Source of the DNA: Paraburkholderia kururiensis JCM 10599 = LMG 19447
GTDB taxonomy: Bacteria; Pseudomonadota; Gammaproteobacteria; Burkholderiales; Burkholderiaceae
Assembly: GCF_003986935.1 (NCBI RefSeq)
Contig: NZ_RJZE01000008.1
Location: 1 to 64,000 of the forward strand
Reading direction: 5' to 3'
Length of the DNA stretch: 64,000 nt
Made by a program: the position numbers and the translations under genes. This document shows positions 1 through 11,986 of this stretch, in pieces. Every line of letters begins with the position of its first letter. Positions within the stretch are counted from its first letter, which is position 1. Below the pieces are notes generated by a model. That model had not been told where the DNA came from, made no database searches, and was given only the letters and a program-made list of their open reading frames with translations.

Positions 1-115
1 GATGATCCTGCGCAAGCTGCGGCTTTTTTACGCCCTGATTCTCGTCGCTTTGCTTGGCTTCGAAACTGCTACGCAGTCGGCAGCGTGAACTCATTTGCCG
101 AGCAAAATGAATTGT

Positions 116-484
116 TCAGGGCCGACTGGGTAGCGTCACGCCGGCGCGCAGCCCGTGCGCGCTTGCTTCTTCGTACATGGACTTCTGCGGCGTCGTGGCG
201 AACAGATCAGGCGACCATACGAGCGGCGACGAATGCGTCGTGCAGTGCGAGACGGTTGGATCGATATAGGCAAAACCTTGGTCTGTATAGGCTTGCCGCC
301 ACGACGACGCGTAGTTGCTGCGCACGTAGGCATCCTCGAGGCGCATGCCCGGGCGCGGCAGGATGGCGAGCAGAACCTGACTGAAGCCCCACGAGCCGGC
401 GAGACCGGCAACGGCGTCGAACCATTGCGTCTCGTCGGATGCGGCCAGTATCGGCGACATCTGCTCAATGAAATGTAGCGGCAC
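116..484 (-). pseudogene. Truncated LuxR-type AHL-binding domain (quorum-sensing receptor remnant)
   Basis: The 122 residues from the GTG at 484 (GAGAG about 7 nt upstream) match the N-terminal autoinducer-binding domain of LuxR/TraR receptors. The signature residues for acyl-homoserine lactone binding are present: W62, Y66, D75-P76, W90 and G115. Frame and motif stop together at TGA, just after GVTLP, where intact family members (about 230-240 aa) continue into the second half of the fold and the LuxR helix-turn-helix. None of the three frames over the remaining 115 bases encodes that DNA-binding region, and no LuxI synthase is in the window. This looks like a decayed orphan (solo) receptor, although a deliberately HTH-less ligand-binding protein cannot be excluded. 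An ATG at 460 is an alternative start. Confidence 0.6.
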
Positions 485-1035
485 GGTATTACTCTCGATT
501 CGCGGCTGGCCAATGCCGCAGGCGGCGCGGGGAGGGTTGCGCCCCCCTCTTCGGTTGTAACAATTTATCACTAAATTTCAGCGGGGTCGTTTTTGTTCCT
601 CGTATTGACGTAACCGACCTGCCTCCGCTTGCGTGACAGGTCGTGCCGGAGCGGTCATGGCGCGGCACAGCACCGCCAAGTGGGACCGCGGCGCAACTGG
701 TATGGGCGTTGCAGATATTTTTGCCCGTGATTATTACAGGGCCGCCACACCGAACGCGCAAATCCCTCGCGGGAAATCCCGGAATGTTGCGCACGGGAGA
801 CGTCTGTTTAAAAACGCGACCTGCGGATTAGATCCTTAAAAAGAATATTTTGCTTTGATCGCGGGTCAATATTCCGTTCACGGAGTTAATTGCCTGCGCG
901 GTTTATATATTCTTCAGTGTTTCGCCCATATTCCGAAGCGGCCAGCGCGCATCGCTGGTCGAGGGTCAACTTGTTTGACAACTGGCGAGCGGAGGTGCCA
1001 CACTGCGGCATCCCGAACACGCTGGCCGAGGTGTC
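485..1035. other. Intergenic region with repeated ATATTC motifs upstream of the sugar-acid cassette
   Basis: No convincing gene is seen in this stretch. Its 3' half is clearly AT-richer than the surroundings and holds ATATTC at 869-874, 907-912 and 928-933, plus the inverted form GAATAT at 843-848. GAATATT (843-849) and AATATTC (868-874) form a perfect 7-bp inverted repeat with an 18-nt spacer. The repeats lie 100-190 bp before the first gene of the catabolic operon, where an activator or repressor site would be expected. Assignment as operator is inference. Confidence 0.35.
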
Positions 1036-1989
1036 ATGAACGTCTCTCCGATCGTCGAAAGCGAATTCGCCGCCACGGTGATGGCCGTGCCGCCGCTGGC
1101 CCGTCGCGTCGACTACACACTGGACGCGGCGCAGAACCTCAAGCTCATCCGGCACATCGAGGCGGGCGGCGTGCGCACGCTGCTGTACGGCGGCAACGCG
1201 AACCTGTACCACGTGCCGGTGAGCGAGTATCGCGAGTTGCTAGACATGCTCGCAGACAGTACCGCCGAAACCACCCGCGTGATTCCGGCCATCGGACCCG
1301 ACTACGGCAAGATGCTCGACCAGGCCCGCATTCTCTCGCAGACGCCGTACCGCACCGCGATGGTGCTGCCGCTCGGCGGGTTCACCACGCCGGAGGGGGT
1401 CGAGACCGGACTTACGCGCATTGCGGACATTGCCGGCATTCCGCTCACGCTATACGTGAAGAGCGAAGACTACGTGGACGTCGATACGCTCGCGCGGCTC
1501 GTCGACAGGGGCACACTGATTGCGGTCAAGTACGCGGTCGTGCGCGACGATCCAGGTGATGACGCCTGGCTGAGGCGCTTATTGCAGAGCGTGAGCCGGG
1601 CCAAGGTGATTTCGGGCATGGGTGAGCGGCCCGCGCTCGTGCATGTTCGCGACTTCGGTCTTGCTTCGTGGACCACCGGTTCGGGCTGCATCGCGCCGCG
1701 CGCCGTGATGGCGCTGCTGCGTGCCGCGCAGCAAAACGGGCTCGGCGAGGCGGCGGGAATCTACGATGCCTTCATGCCGCTGGAGACGCTGCGCGACGAG
1801 ATTTCGCTGATCCGCGTGCTTCACGATGCTGTCACGTTCTCGGGCATTGCCGATATGGGCGCCATGTTGCCCTTGCTCAGTTCGACGCCGGCCGCGGATC
1901 ATGCGAATATCCAGGCGGCGGCGCAGGCGTTGCTTGCGTTCGAGCAGGAGCAGGGCTGGATTCACCCGGGCCAGTCCCGGGTTCACTGA
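1036..1989 (+). CDS. Dihydrodipicolinate synthase/N-acetylneuraminate lyase family protein (probable 2-keto-3-deoxy sugar-acid dehydratase or aldolase)
   Basis: This 317-aa class I aldolase-fold protein carries the family's key residues: Tyr140 (in LTLY) and the Schiff-base Lys165 (in AVKY). Family members of this length include DapA, KDG aldolase, and the dehydratases that convert 2-keto-3-deoxy-pentonate or 5-keto-4-deoxy-glucarate into alpha-ketoglutarate semialdehyde. The next gene is a semialdehyde dehydrogenase of the kind that takes that product, so a dehydratase of the non-phosphorylative (Weimberg-type) route is more likely than lysine biosynthesis. The protein is cytoplasmic. It is first in the cassette, and the start is the ATG after the AT-rich leader. 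Exact substrate not determinable from sequence. Confidence 0.8.
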   Translation: MNVSPIVESEFAATVMAVPPLARRVDYTLDAAQNLKLIRHIEAGGVRTLLYGGNANLYHVPVSEYRELLDMLADSTAETTRVIPAIGPDYGKMLDQARILSQTPYRTAMVLPLGGFTTPEGVETGLTRIADIAGIPLTLYVKSEDYVDVDTLARLVDRGTLIAVKYAVVRDDPGDDAWLRRLLQSVSRAKVISGMGERPALVHVRDFGLASWTTGSGCIAPRAVMALLRAAQQNGLGEAAGIYDAFMPLETLRDEISLIRVLHDAVTFSGIADMGAMLPLLSSTPAADHANIQAAAQALLAFEQEQGWIHPGQSRVH

Positions 1990-2251
1990 CAACGACTCGG
2001 CTGCCGGCTGTGTCCGCATGGACACGAGGCCGGCATAGTACGAGCCGATGGACCGATTCGGCACGCCGGGTGCGCTGGTAAGCAAGCGCCTGCAACGCAG
2101 ACGCACGGCACCCGCGGCGCTACCGGTCCTGCCCGGGTGGTCACCACGCATGGCCAACCGGCACAACCCTCTTCCACACACTACGCGCCAGGCGGACATG
2201 GCGGTGCCGCGACAGGTACCGCGGCCACCGGCGCTTCACAGGAGTTTGACG

Positions 2252-3832
2252 ATGCAGATTACCGGAGAGATGCTGATCGGCGCGAGCGCCGTACGAGGGA
2301 CGAAGGGCACGTTGCGTGCCTTCGACCCCGCGCGCAATGCCGAAATCGAGCCCACGTTCGGCGCGGGCAGCGTCACGGATGTGGACCGCGCGTGCGATCT
2401 GGCCGCACAGGCCTTCGACTCCTATCGCAGCGCACCGCTCGAAACGCGGGCGCGCTTCCTCGAAGCCATCGCCGAGAACATCCTCGCGCTCGGCGATACG
2501 CTGATCGAGCGCGCTCAGGCCGAGTCCGCCTTGCCGCGCGCCCGTCTTGAAGGCGAGCGCGGACGCACCGTCGGTCAATTGAAGCTGTTCGCCTCGCTCG
2601 TGCGCGAAGGGCGCTGGCTGACGGCCACGCTGGATTCGGCGATGCCCGATCGCAAGCCGCTGCCGCGCTCCGACCTGCGCATGCAGAAGATTCCGGTGGG
2701 CCCGGTGGCGGTGTTCGGCGCCAGCAACTTCCCGCTCGCGTTTTCGGTGGCGGGCGGCGATACCGCTTCCGCGTTCGCGGCCGGCTGCCCGGTGGTCGTG
2801 AAGGCGCATCCGGCGCACCTCGGCACGTCTGAACTCGTGGGCCGCGCAATCCAGAAGGCCGTGGCGGACTGCGGTCTGCACGAAGGCACGTTCTCGCTCG
2901 TGATCGGGGCCGGCAATGAAATTGGCGAAGCCCTGGTCGCGCATCCTGCGATCAAATCGGTCGGCTTCACGGGCTCGCGCCGCGGCGGTCTGGCGCTGGC
3001 CGATATCGCATCGAAGCGCCGCGAGCCGATTCCTGTCTTCGCGGAAATGAGCAGCATCAACCCGGTGTTCGTCATGCCCGGCGCGCTGGCCGCACGCGCA
3101 GACTCGATTGCAACCGGCTTCGTGGAATCGGTCACGCTGGGCGTGGGCCAGTTCTGCACGAATCCGGGTCTCGTCATCGTGCTCAACGGACCGCATACCC
3201 AGGGCTTCATCGACGCCGCCGCTCAGGCGCTCGCGAAGAAGGGCGCGCAGACCATGCTGACCGCGGGCATCGCCGCCGCGTATCGCGAAGGCGTGGCGCA
3301 GCGTGCCGAAACGAGCGGCGTGAAGAGCGTGGCGCAAGGCACGACAAGCGACGCGTCGTGCTCCGCGCTGCCTGCGCTGTTCACGACCACGGCGGCCCAG
3401 TTCCTCGCCACGCGGGCGCTGGAGGACGAGATCTTCGGGCCGACGTCGCTGATCGTGACCTGCGCCGACGTGAGCGAAATGACGAAGGTGGCCGAGCAGA
3501 TCGAAGGCCAGCTCACGGCCACGCTGATGATCGAACCGGCCGACTACGAACTCGTGCGCGGCCTGCTGCCCACGCTGGAGCGCAAGGTGGGCCGCATTCT
3601 GGCGAACGGCTATCCGACGGGTGTCGAGGTCTGTTACGCGATGGTTCACGGCGGACCGTTCCCGGCCACGAGCGATCCGCGTGCGACCTCGGTGGGTGCG
3701 ACCGCGATCGATCGCTTCCTGCGTCCGGTCTGCTATCAGGACCTGCCGGCCGAGCTGCTGCCTGAAGCCGTGAAGGACGGCAATCCGCTGAAGCTCTGGC
3801 GTCTGCGCGACGGTCAGCTCGGACGCGACTGA
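2252..3832 (+). CDS. Alpha-ketoglutarate semialdehyde dehydrogenase (NADP+-dependent aldehyde dehydrogenase)
   Basis: A 526-aa aldehyde dehydrogenase of the KGSALDH/fatty-aldehyde subgroup. Catalytic residues are visible: N159 (in GASNFP), E265 (in FAEMSS) and nucleophile C302 (in GQFCTNPG). It would oxidise 2,5-dioxopentanoate to alpha-ketoglutarate, the last step of non-phosphorylative pentose and hexarate catabolism, feeding the TCA cycle. The ATG at 2252 is chosen because AGGAG lies 7 nt upstream; upstream in-frame codons add about 68 residues of uncharacteristic sequence. It follows the DapA-family gene by 262 bp in the same direction. Family assignment is firm; the substrate is inferred from the neighbours. 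Confidence 0.88.
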   Translation: MQITGEMLIGASAVRGTKGTLRAFDPARNAEIEPTFGAGSVTDVDRACDLAAQAFDSYRSAPLETRARFLEAIAENILALGDTLIERAQAESALPRARLEGERGRTVGQLKLFASLVREGRWLTATLDSAMPDRKPLPRSDLRMQKIPVGPVAVFGASNFPLAFSVAGGDTASAFAAGCPVVVKAHPAHLGTSELVGRAIQKAVADCGLHEGTFSLVIGAGNEIGEALVAHPAIKSVGFTGSRRGGLALADIASKRREPIPVFAEMSSINPVFVMPGALAARADSIATGFVESVTLGVGQFCTNPGLVIVLNGPHTQGFIDAAAQALAKKGAQTMLTAGIAAAYREGVAQRAETSGVKSVAQGTTSDASCSALPALFTTTAAQFLATRALEDEIFGPTSLIVTCADVSEMTKVAEQIEGQLTATLMIEPADYELVRGLLPTLERKVGRILANGYPTGVEVCYAMVHGGPFPATSDPRATSVGATAIDRFLRPVCYQDLPAELLPEAVKDGNPLKLWRLRDGQLGRD

Positions 3833-3922
3833 GCGGGCGGGGAGAACCGGGAGAACGCCGTGTAGCGCGTTGCGGCGGTGACGTCGGAGTCGCCGCCGCG
3901 ATTCCTCGGTTCGCGTTCCTCG

Positions 3923-3974
3923 CGCCGCTTCTCCGGCCCGCTTTGCCGACCCGCTTCTCCGGCCCGCTTCTCCG
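3923..3974. repeat. Tandem degenerate 12-14 bp GC-rich repeat in a gene gap
   Basis: Four consecutive units of about 13 bp close to CCCGCTTCTCCGG lie between the semialdehyde dehydrogenase and lactonase genes, at roughly 3923-3935, 3936-3949, 3950-3961 and 3962-3974. The second unit is variant (CTTTGCCGA in place of CTTCTCCG). No stable hairpin with a T-run is present, so this is probably a slippage-generated minisatellite rather than a terminator. A similar short repeat occurs near 28.3 kb. Confidence 0.55.
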
Positions 3975-4044
3975 TCTTCGTTCGCGGCCGTATCGCAACG
4001 CTCCCCGCCACGGCGCTGCATCGCGCCCAAGCTTGCCTCTCACC

Positions 4045-4986
<942 letters not shown>

Positions 4987-5027
4987 GCCAAGGGGTTTCG
5001 CCGCCGTCAAGTTGCCAAACAAGTAAA

Positions 5028-5092
5028 GGTTTCCACTACCACGCCGCAGTGCGATCTGCTCGCGGGGATTAAACGGAAACCCTTGCTGGTAG
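5028..5092. repeat. Interleaved inverted repeats (possible operator) upstream of ABC genes
   Basis: GGTTTCC (5028-5034) has its inverse GGAAACC at 5075-5081, and CTACCA (5036-5041) has its inverse TGGTAG at 5087-5092. The two pairs are interleaved rather than nested, so a simple hairpin cannot use both. They could be paired binding sites for a dimeric regulator or a pseudoknot-capable RNA leader. They sit about 60-120 bp before a good promoter. Confidence 0.35.
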
Positions 5093-5149
5093 AGGTTTTG
5101 TGCGCACTCCAGCGGTCTCGTGCAGCCCTATCCGGTTCGGATAATTTGC

Positions 5150-5179
5150 TTGACATCGACGCGCCGCGTTCGTTATTTT
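5150..5179 (+). promoter_or_regulatory. Sigma-70-type promoter for the sugar-acid ABC transporter operon
   Basis: A perfect -35 box TTGACA (5150-5155) is followed after 18 nt by TATTTT (5174-5179, 4 of 6 consensus bases). Transcription would begin near 5186, giving a leader of about 95 nt before the substrate-binding-protein gene. This suggests that the transporter and dehydratase genes have their own promoter. Confidence 0.5.
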
Positions 5180-5279
5180 GCGGTAACCGGGGACCGGTGG
5201 CAGGGCGCCGTGCGAACCTGCCGCGCCTCATCCGCACCGTCCGCGGCGTCCATATCAAGAGAACAACCGAGGAGATGCG

Positions 5280-6458
5280 ATGACCTTTTCTGGCGGATTG
5301 TCAGTCAGGCTGCTGGCAGCATGTGCCGTCGCGGTGGCCGCAGTGGCCGCGCAGGTTCCTGCCGCGCAGGCGGCGGACGCTGTGACGCTGAACATCGTGG
5401 ACGTGGCGGGTGACCTCCAGCTCACGCAAAAGGGCTTCGAGGCGTTCAAGGCGAAGTATCCGAACCTGGTCTCGAACATCACGTACACCAATGCGCCCGC
5501 GCCGCAACTGCCGGGCAAGATCAAGGCGATGCAGGCGGCGGGCCGCTCCGACATCGACCTCGTGCTGACCGGCACCGACGCACTCGCGGCCGGCATCGAA
5601 CAGAACCTCTGGCTCAAGCTCCTGCCCGACCAGGCCTCGGTGTTTCCTGGCGTGCTGGACCGCTATGCGCCTGGCCCCCGCAAGATGCAGGACCTGGCGC
5701 AGGGCTTTGGGCTCGAAGTCGCGTACATGCCCGCGGGACCGCTCATCGAGTACAACCCGGCCAAGGTGAGCAATCCGCCGAAGACGCCCGATCAACTGCT
5801 GCAATGGTGCAAGGCGCACCCCGACCGCCTGATCTACGCGCGTCCGGCCAATTCGGGTCCGGGCCGCACGTTCCTGATGGGCCTGCCCTACGTGCTGGGC
5901 GACAAGGACCCCGTGGACCCGATCCACGGCTGGGACAAGACGTGGGCCTTCCTCAAGCAGCTGAATGACTGCATTCCGTACTACCCGGGCGGTACGTCGG
6001 CAGTGATGAAGGAACTGGGCGAAGGCACGCGCGACATGACCGTGACGGTGACGGGCTGGGACATCAATCCGCGTGCGCTCGGCATCGTGCCGGCCGACTA
6101 TCGCGTGCAGGCCTTCGACAACATGACCTGGGTGAACGACGCCCACTACATGGTGATCCCGAAGGGCGTGCCGAAGGAAAAGCTGGACGTGCTCTTCAAG
6201 CTGATGAACTTCATGCTGGAGCCGGCGCAGCAAGCCCTGACCTGGGACGACGGCTACTTCTATCCCGGGCCCGCCGTGAAGGGCGTGACGCTCGAACAGG
6301 CGCCGGCGCACAGCCAGGACGTGCTCAAGAAGTACGGCCGGCCTGAGTATCCCAAACTGATCGCCGACCATCCGCAGGCGCTGCCGCTTTCCGCGCAGGC
6401 CATGGTGGCGGCGTTCCAGAAGTGGGACCGCGAGATCGGCGCACAGAAGACCAAATAG
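5280..6458 (+). CDS. ABC transporter periplasmic substrate-binding protein (family 1)
   Basis: 392 aa with a Sec signal peptide: hydrophobic core at residues 9-28 and an Ala-X-Ala cleavage region (PAAQAADA) near residue 33. The mature part resembles extracellular solute-binding family 1 proteins of the spermidine/putrescine, iron and phosphonate type. AGGAG sits 7 nt before the ATG. It heads a tightly packed importer set with ATPase, two permeases and dehydratase. The context suggests capture of a sugar acid or lactone, an unusual ligand for this transporter subtype, but the sequence alone does not reveal the ligand. Confidence 0.85.
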   Translation: MTFSGGLSVRLLAACAVAVAAVAAQVPAAQAADAVTLNIVDVAGDLQLTQKGFEAFKAKYPNLVSNITYTNAPAPQLPGKIKAMQAAGRSDIDLVLTGTDALAAGIEQNLWLKLLPDQASVFPGVLDRYAPGPRKMQDLAQGFGLEVAYMPAGPLIEYNPAKVSNPPKTPDQLLQWCKAHPDRLIYARPANSGPGRTFLMGLPYVLGDKDPVDPIHGWDKTWAFLKQLNDCIPYYPGGTSAVMKELGEGTRDMTVTVTGWDINPRALGIVPADYRVQAFDNMTWVNDAHYMVIPKGVPKEKLDVLFKLMNFMLEPAQQALTWDDGYFYPGPAVKGVTLEQAPAHSQDVLKKYGRPEYPKLIADHPQALPLSAQAMVAAFQKWDREIGAQKTK

Positions 6459-6638
6459 ACCGACAAGGCGTCCAGCGTGGCGCCATTGTCGCGACATCGA
6501 TACGGGTGGCCGGCGCGGGTGGTATCGCCAGCGCCGGCCGCGCCGTGCAGACCAGGGCCAAGGGCCAGTCTCAAGGACCAGTCTCAAGGATCAGGACCCA
6601 GCCGTCCCCATACCGGACGGAAAGACGAGGAACGCACG

Positions 6639-7718
6639 ATGAATCGTCACTTTGAGGAACTGCGTCTCGAATCCGTGAGCCGCAGCTTCACCAGCACAGA
6701 AGGCCATGCGGTGGCGGCCTTGCAGGGACTCGATCTGAACATCCGCCGCGGCGAGTTCATCGCGCTGCTCGGGCCATCGGGCTGCGGCAAGTCCACGGCG
6801 TTGAACTGCATCGCGGGACTGCAGCCGCTTTCGGGCGGCGGCATCTGGCTCGACGACCGGCGTATCGACGTGCTGCCGCCCGAGAAGCGCGGCTTCGGCA
6901 TGGTGTTCCAGAACTACGCGCTGTTTCCGCACATGTCCGTGCTCGACAACGTGGGCTTCGGTCTCAAGATGCGCGGCGTGGCGAAGGGCGAAGCGCAGCG
7001 GCGCGCGCGCGAGGCGCTGCAACTCGTTCAACTCGTGGGACACGAGCGCAAGCTGCCGGGGCAGTTGTCCGGCGGCCAGCAGCAGCGCGTGGCGATTGCG
7101 CGCGCCATCGTGATCGAGCCGCCGCTCGTGCTGATGGACGAGCCGCTCTCGAATCTCGACACGAAACTGCGTATCGAGATGCGCGCGGAGATCCGGCGCA
7201 TTCATAGCCAGCTGGAGCGCGCGACCCTCTACGTGACGCACGACCAGGACGAAGCGCTTTCGATGGCGGACCGCATCGTCGTCATGAAAGAGGGCGTCGT
7301 GCAGCAGGTCGCCACGCCGAAAGAGGTGTACGGGCGGCCGAAGAATCTGCACGTCGCGCGTTTCATGGGCTATCGCAATGTGGTGCCGTTCACGCTGGAA
7401 GCCGCCGAGGGCGAGCGGGTGCGGCTCGCGAACGGCAGCGTGCAACTGGTCGGCACACCGATGGAAGCGTTCAGCGCCAAGGCCGTGAGCGTTGCGCTGA
7501 GACCCGAGGACATCGAGCGTGCCGCCCCCGGTGCCGAGAACGCTTTCGACGCCGAAGTGGAAACCGTCGAATACGGCGGCCGCGATTCGCTGATTCGCGT
7601 GCAGACCGCGTTCGGCGCACTGTGGGCACGGCTGGCCGGCGAATTTTCGGAAGGCGAGCGCATCAGCCTGCGCGTGCCGGCAGCTCGCACGCTGGTCTAC
7701 GACGTGGAGGCGCCATGA
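6639..7718 (+). CDS. ABC transporter ATP-binding protein (PotA/UgpC-like)
   Basis: 359 aa. N-terminal nucleotide-binding domain: Walker [10 protein letters not shown] with catalytic-site K51, Q-loop (FQNYALFPHM), signature LSGGQQQR, Walker B VLMDEP and H-switch THDQDE. The C-terminal 120 residues form the TOBE-type regulatory domain typical of polyamine, iron and sugar importers (LRPEDIE motif). It energises import by the two following permeases. The last codons overlap the first permease (ATGA at 7715-7718), indicating translational coupling. A longer in-frame start upstream is unlikely because the added sequence is not family-like. Confidence 0.9.
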   Translation: MNRHFEELRLESVSRSFTSTEGHAVAALQGLDLNIRRGEFIALLGPSGCGKSTALNCIAGLQPLSGGGIWLDDRRIDVLPPEKRGFGMVFQNYALFPHMSVLDNVGFGLKMRGVAKGEAQRRAREALQLVQLVGHERKLPGQLSGGQQQRVAIARAIVIEPPLVLMDEPLSNLDTKLRIEMRAEIRRIHSQLERATLYVTHDQDEALSMADRIVVMKEGVVQQVATPKEVYGRPKNLHVARFMGYRNVVPFTLEAAEGERVRLANGSVQLVGTPMEAFSAKAVSVALRPEDIERAAPGAENAFDAEVETVEYGGRDSLIRVQTAFGALWARLAGEFSEGERISLRVPAARTLVYDVEAP

Positions 7719-8602
7719 ACGCGAACGCCGCCACGCTACCCGCAACTGCCGCAGCGCCCAGTGATCCGAAGCGCTGGCTCGTCACGCCCGCACTTGTCTT
7801 CATCGTCGCGCTGTTCATCTATCCGTTTGCGTACGGGCTCGTGCTGTCGTTCCAGCCGATGAACGGCGGCGGCATCTGGGCCAACTACGCCACGTTCTTT
7901 TCCGACACCTCACTCTGGCCGACGATTCTCGTCACGCTCAAGCTCGCCGTGCCGGCCACGCTCATCAACGTCGGTGTTTCGGTGCCGGTGGCGTTCGCGC
8001 TGCGCCGTCCGTCGCCGTATCAGAAGCTCGTTACCACGCTGCTCGTGATTCCGGTCACGCTCGGCACCGTGCTGATCGCGGACGGCATGCTCACCTACTT
8101 CGGCCCGAACGGCTGGTTCCCGCAGACGCTGCACGTGCTGCATCTCTATGCCGACGAAGTGCGGCTCACGCACAACTACTGGGGCGTGTTGATTTCGCTC
8201 GTGGTGTCGGGCTTTCCGTTCGCGTTTCTGCTCACGCTCTCCTACGTCACGGGCATCGACCCGACGCTCGCGAGCGCGGCCGCCACGCTCGGCGCCGGGC
8301 CGTGGCAGCAATTCCGCCGCATCTATTTCCCGCTGCTCGTGCCCGGGCTCACCATGGCGGCGTGCCTTTCGTTCGTGCAGGCGTTCTCGGTGTTTCCGTC
8401 CGCGGTGCTGCTCGGCGCGCCGGCGGGCCCCACGCGCGTGATGTCGATTGCCGCCGCCGAGGCCGCGTTCGAGAACTACGATTACTCGCTCGCTTCAGCC
8501 GTCGCCATCGTGATGGGCTTCGTGCAGTTGATCGTCGTGGCCGCGATGCTGGGTGCGCGCCGCTTTTTCTATCGCGGACCCACCACCGGAGGAAAAGGCT
8601 GA
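7715..8602 (+). CDS. ABC transporter permease (PotB-like, first subunit)
   Basis: A 295-aa inner-membrane protein with about six transmembrane segments. The EAA-loop motif in the C-terminal half ([19 protein letters not shown]) docks onto the ATPase. It pairs with the next gene to form the heterodimeric channel of a binding-protein-dependent importer of the polyamine/iron class. Start ATG overlaps the ATPase stop by 4 nt, and its TGA overlaps the next start (TGATG at 8600-8604). Confidence 0.88.
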   Translation: MNANAATLPATAAAPSDPKRWLVTPALVFIVALFIYPFAYGLVLSFQPMNGGGIWANYATFFSDTSLWPTILVTLKLAVPATLINVGVSVPVAFALRRPSPYQKLVTTLLVIPVTLGTVLIADGMLTYFGPNGWFPQTLHVLHLYADEVRLTHNYWGVLISLVVSGFPFAFLLTLSYVTGIDPTLASAAATLGAGPWQQFRRIYFPLLVPGLTMAACLSFVQAFSVFPSAVLLGAPAGPTRVMSIAAAEAAFENYDYSLASAVAIVMGFVQLIVVAAMLGARRFFYRGPTTGGKG

Positions 8603-9605
8603 TGACCACCGATCGCGAGACGAGGCAAGCGTGGCGCCGCTCCGTGCCGCGCGAGCTGGCATCGAATGCCGGCGCGGCGTCGTCGTCGCCTGCCGCCATG
8701 AACCTGTCCGCGAGCAGCGAGGACGACAGCGCATCGCGCAACCACGGCCGCCGTGGCGAGCAGCCGGCGAGGCGAGGGCCGCGCGCGAGTCTGCCCGACC
8801 TCGTATGGAAAGCGCTCGTGTGGGGCGCGATGGCGTTCTTCCTGCTCAACGTGCTGCTGCTCATTGCCACCGTGGCGATCAACTCGATCGCGACGCGCTG
8901 GTTCGGCACGCCGCTGCCGCAAGGGTTCACGCTCCACTGGTACGCGCAGGCCTGGTCCGACTTCCAGTTGGCGAGTGTGCTGTGGGTCACGGTGGAAGTG
9001 GTGGGCGCGGTCGTGCTGCTTTCCATCGTGCTCGGTGTGCCGGCGGCCTACGCGCTCGCGCGCGTGCAGTTTCGCGGCAAGCGGCTTGCCATGCTCGTGT
9101 TCCTGCTGCCGTTGATGGTGCCGCCTGTCACCTACGGCATTCCGATGGCCACCGCCATGTACAAGTTCGGTCTCGCAGGCACGCTGAGCGGCGTGATTCT
9201 TGCGAACCTCGTGCCGGCGCTGCCGTTCGTGATTCTCGTGATGACGCCGTTCATCGAACAGATCGACCCGAACCTCGAAGCCGCTGCACGCATCTTCGGC
9301 GCGAACACGCTGCGCTATTTCCGCTACGTGCTGCTGCCGCTCCTCGTGCCGGGTATGCTCGCGGCGGGTCTGCTGGTGCTGGTGCGCACCATCGGCCTCT
9401 TCGAACTCACGTTCTTCACGGCGGGGCCCGCTACGCAGACACTCGTCGTCGCGCTCTATTACGCGGTATTCTCGACGGGCGTGCGGGCGCCGCAATCCAT
9501 CGACGCCATGGCCATGATCTACATGGCGATCACGCTGATCTGGGTCATCATCGCGCTGCAGTTCGTGAGCCCGACCCAGATCGTTTCGCGTGTGAAGGAG
9601 AGAAA

Positions 9606-9609
<4 letters not shown>
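8602..9609 (+). CDS. ABC transporter permease (PotC-like, second subunit)
   Basis: 335 aa. An unusually long hydrophilic N-terminal stretch of about 65 residues precedes the first of six transmembrane helices. The EAA motif is visible ([23 protein letters not shown]). It is the partner of the preceding permease. The long N-tail is atypical for the family (usually about 260-280 aa), so a downstream start cannot be excluded, but the TGATG overlap with the upstream gene supports 8602. Its TGA overlaps the GTG start of the dehydratase, tying uptake and catabolism into one transcript. Confidence 0.85.
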
Positions 9610-11348
<1,739 letters not shown>

Positions 11349-11454
11349 GTGCACAAGAGACATGACGTCCTGGTACTTTTCCTGATGGCTTTGCGCCCTA
11401 CCACCCGTGCCTTTGTTCGCGACTTGAACAGCTCGCGGTAATTTGCTTTTTTCC

Positions 11455-11484
11455 TTGGATCGCCAATTTTCTTGAGAGTATGAT
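11455..11484 (+). promoter_or_regulatory. Sigma-70-like promoter before small conserved gene
   Basis: TTGGAT (11455-11460), 18-nt spacer, TATGAT (11479-11484; 5 of 6 consensus bases). It lies in the 258-bp gap after the dehydratase, otherwise without recognisable features, and could drive the 77-aa gene starting at 11607. Confidence 0.4.
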
Positions 11485-11606
11485 CCTCTTTCGACAGTTG
11501 GCGCGTGCGTAGTCAACGGCCTCATCGAGCGGCCGGGTGTGGGTTTCACGGCAGTTCCCGACGCGCCTTTTGAACCAGACAAGGGCAGTCAGGGCGGGTG
11601 ACACTC

Positions 11607-11840
11607 ATGCACTTCGACGCTGCATTCACGCATCGCGGCTATCTGCTGAATTGCGCCCCGGCGCGTGCCGGCGACGGCAGCTGGCAACCCTACGTGGTCA
11701 TTTCACGCTCCAGCGACGGCGAACTCGTCGCTAACCGCTTCTTTCCCACCGACCTGCGCTTCACCGACGAAGCCGCCGCCATCGCCCACGCGCGCGACTG
11801 GGCCGTGCGCTGGATCGACGCCAGCAGCATAACCATCTGA
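11607..11840 (+). CDS. Small conserved protein of unknown function (77 aa)
   Basis: Compact soluble protein with no signal peptide or membrane segment. Its pattern is HRGYLLNCAP, WQPYVVISRS, ANRFFPTDLRF, then an Ala-rich helix containing HARDWAVRWIDA. It looks like one small alpha/beta domain. I recognise it as a type of short protein common in Burkholderia genomes but cannot assign a function. The ATG at 11607 is preceded by a purine-rich GGGCGGG; an in-frame GTG lies three codons upstream. It precedes a serine acetyltransferase gene. Confidence 0.65.
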   Translation: MHFDAAFTHRGYLLNCAPARAGDGSWQPYVVISRSSDGELVANRFFPTDLRFTDEAAAIAHARDWAVRWIDASSITI

Positions 11841-11986
11841 GGCGCGCGAAGGCGCGTCTTTCCGCTTGCATCGCACGTCGACACGACGCGCGCATGCCCC
11901 GCCCGTGCGGCGATTCACGACAAAACGCGGTAATCTCTGGGGACACTTCACTTTTCGCCGTGCCACGCGCGGCTGTCGTTGTCACC

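Noticed and set aside
1..115. Terminator or promoter at the left edge (CTGCGG followed by a T-run)
   Set aside because: Only a 4-bp stem is visible and the left side is cut by the window.
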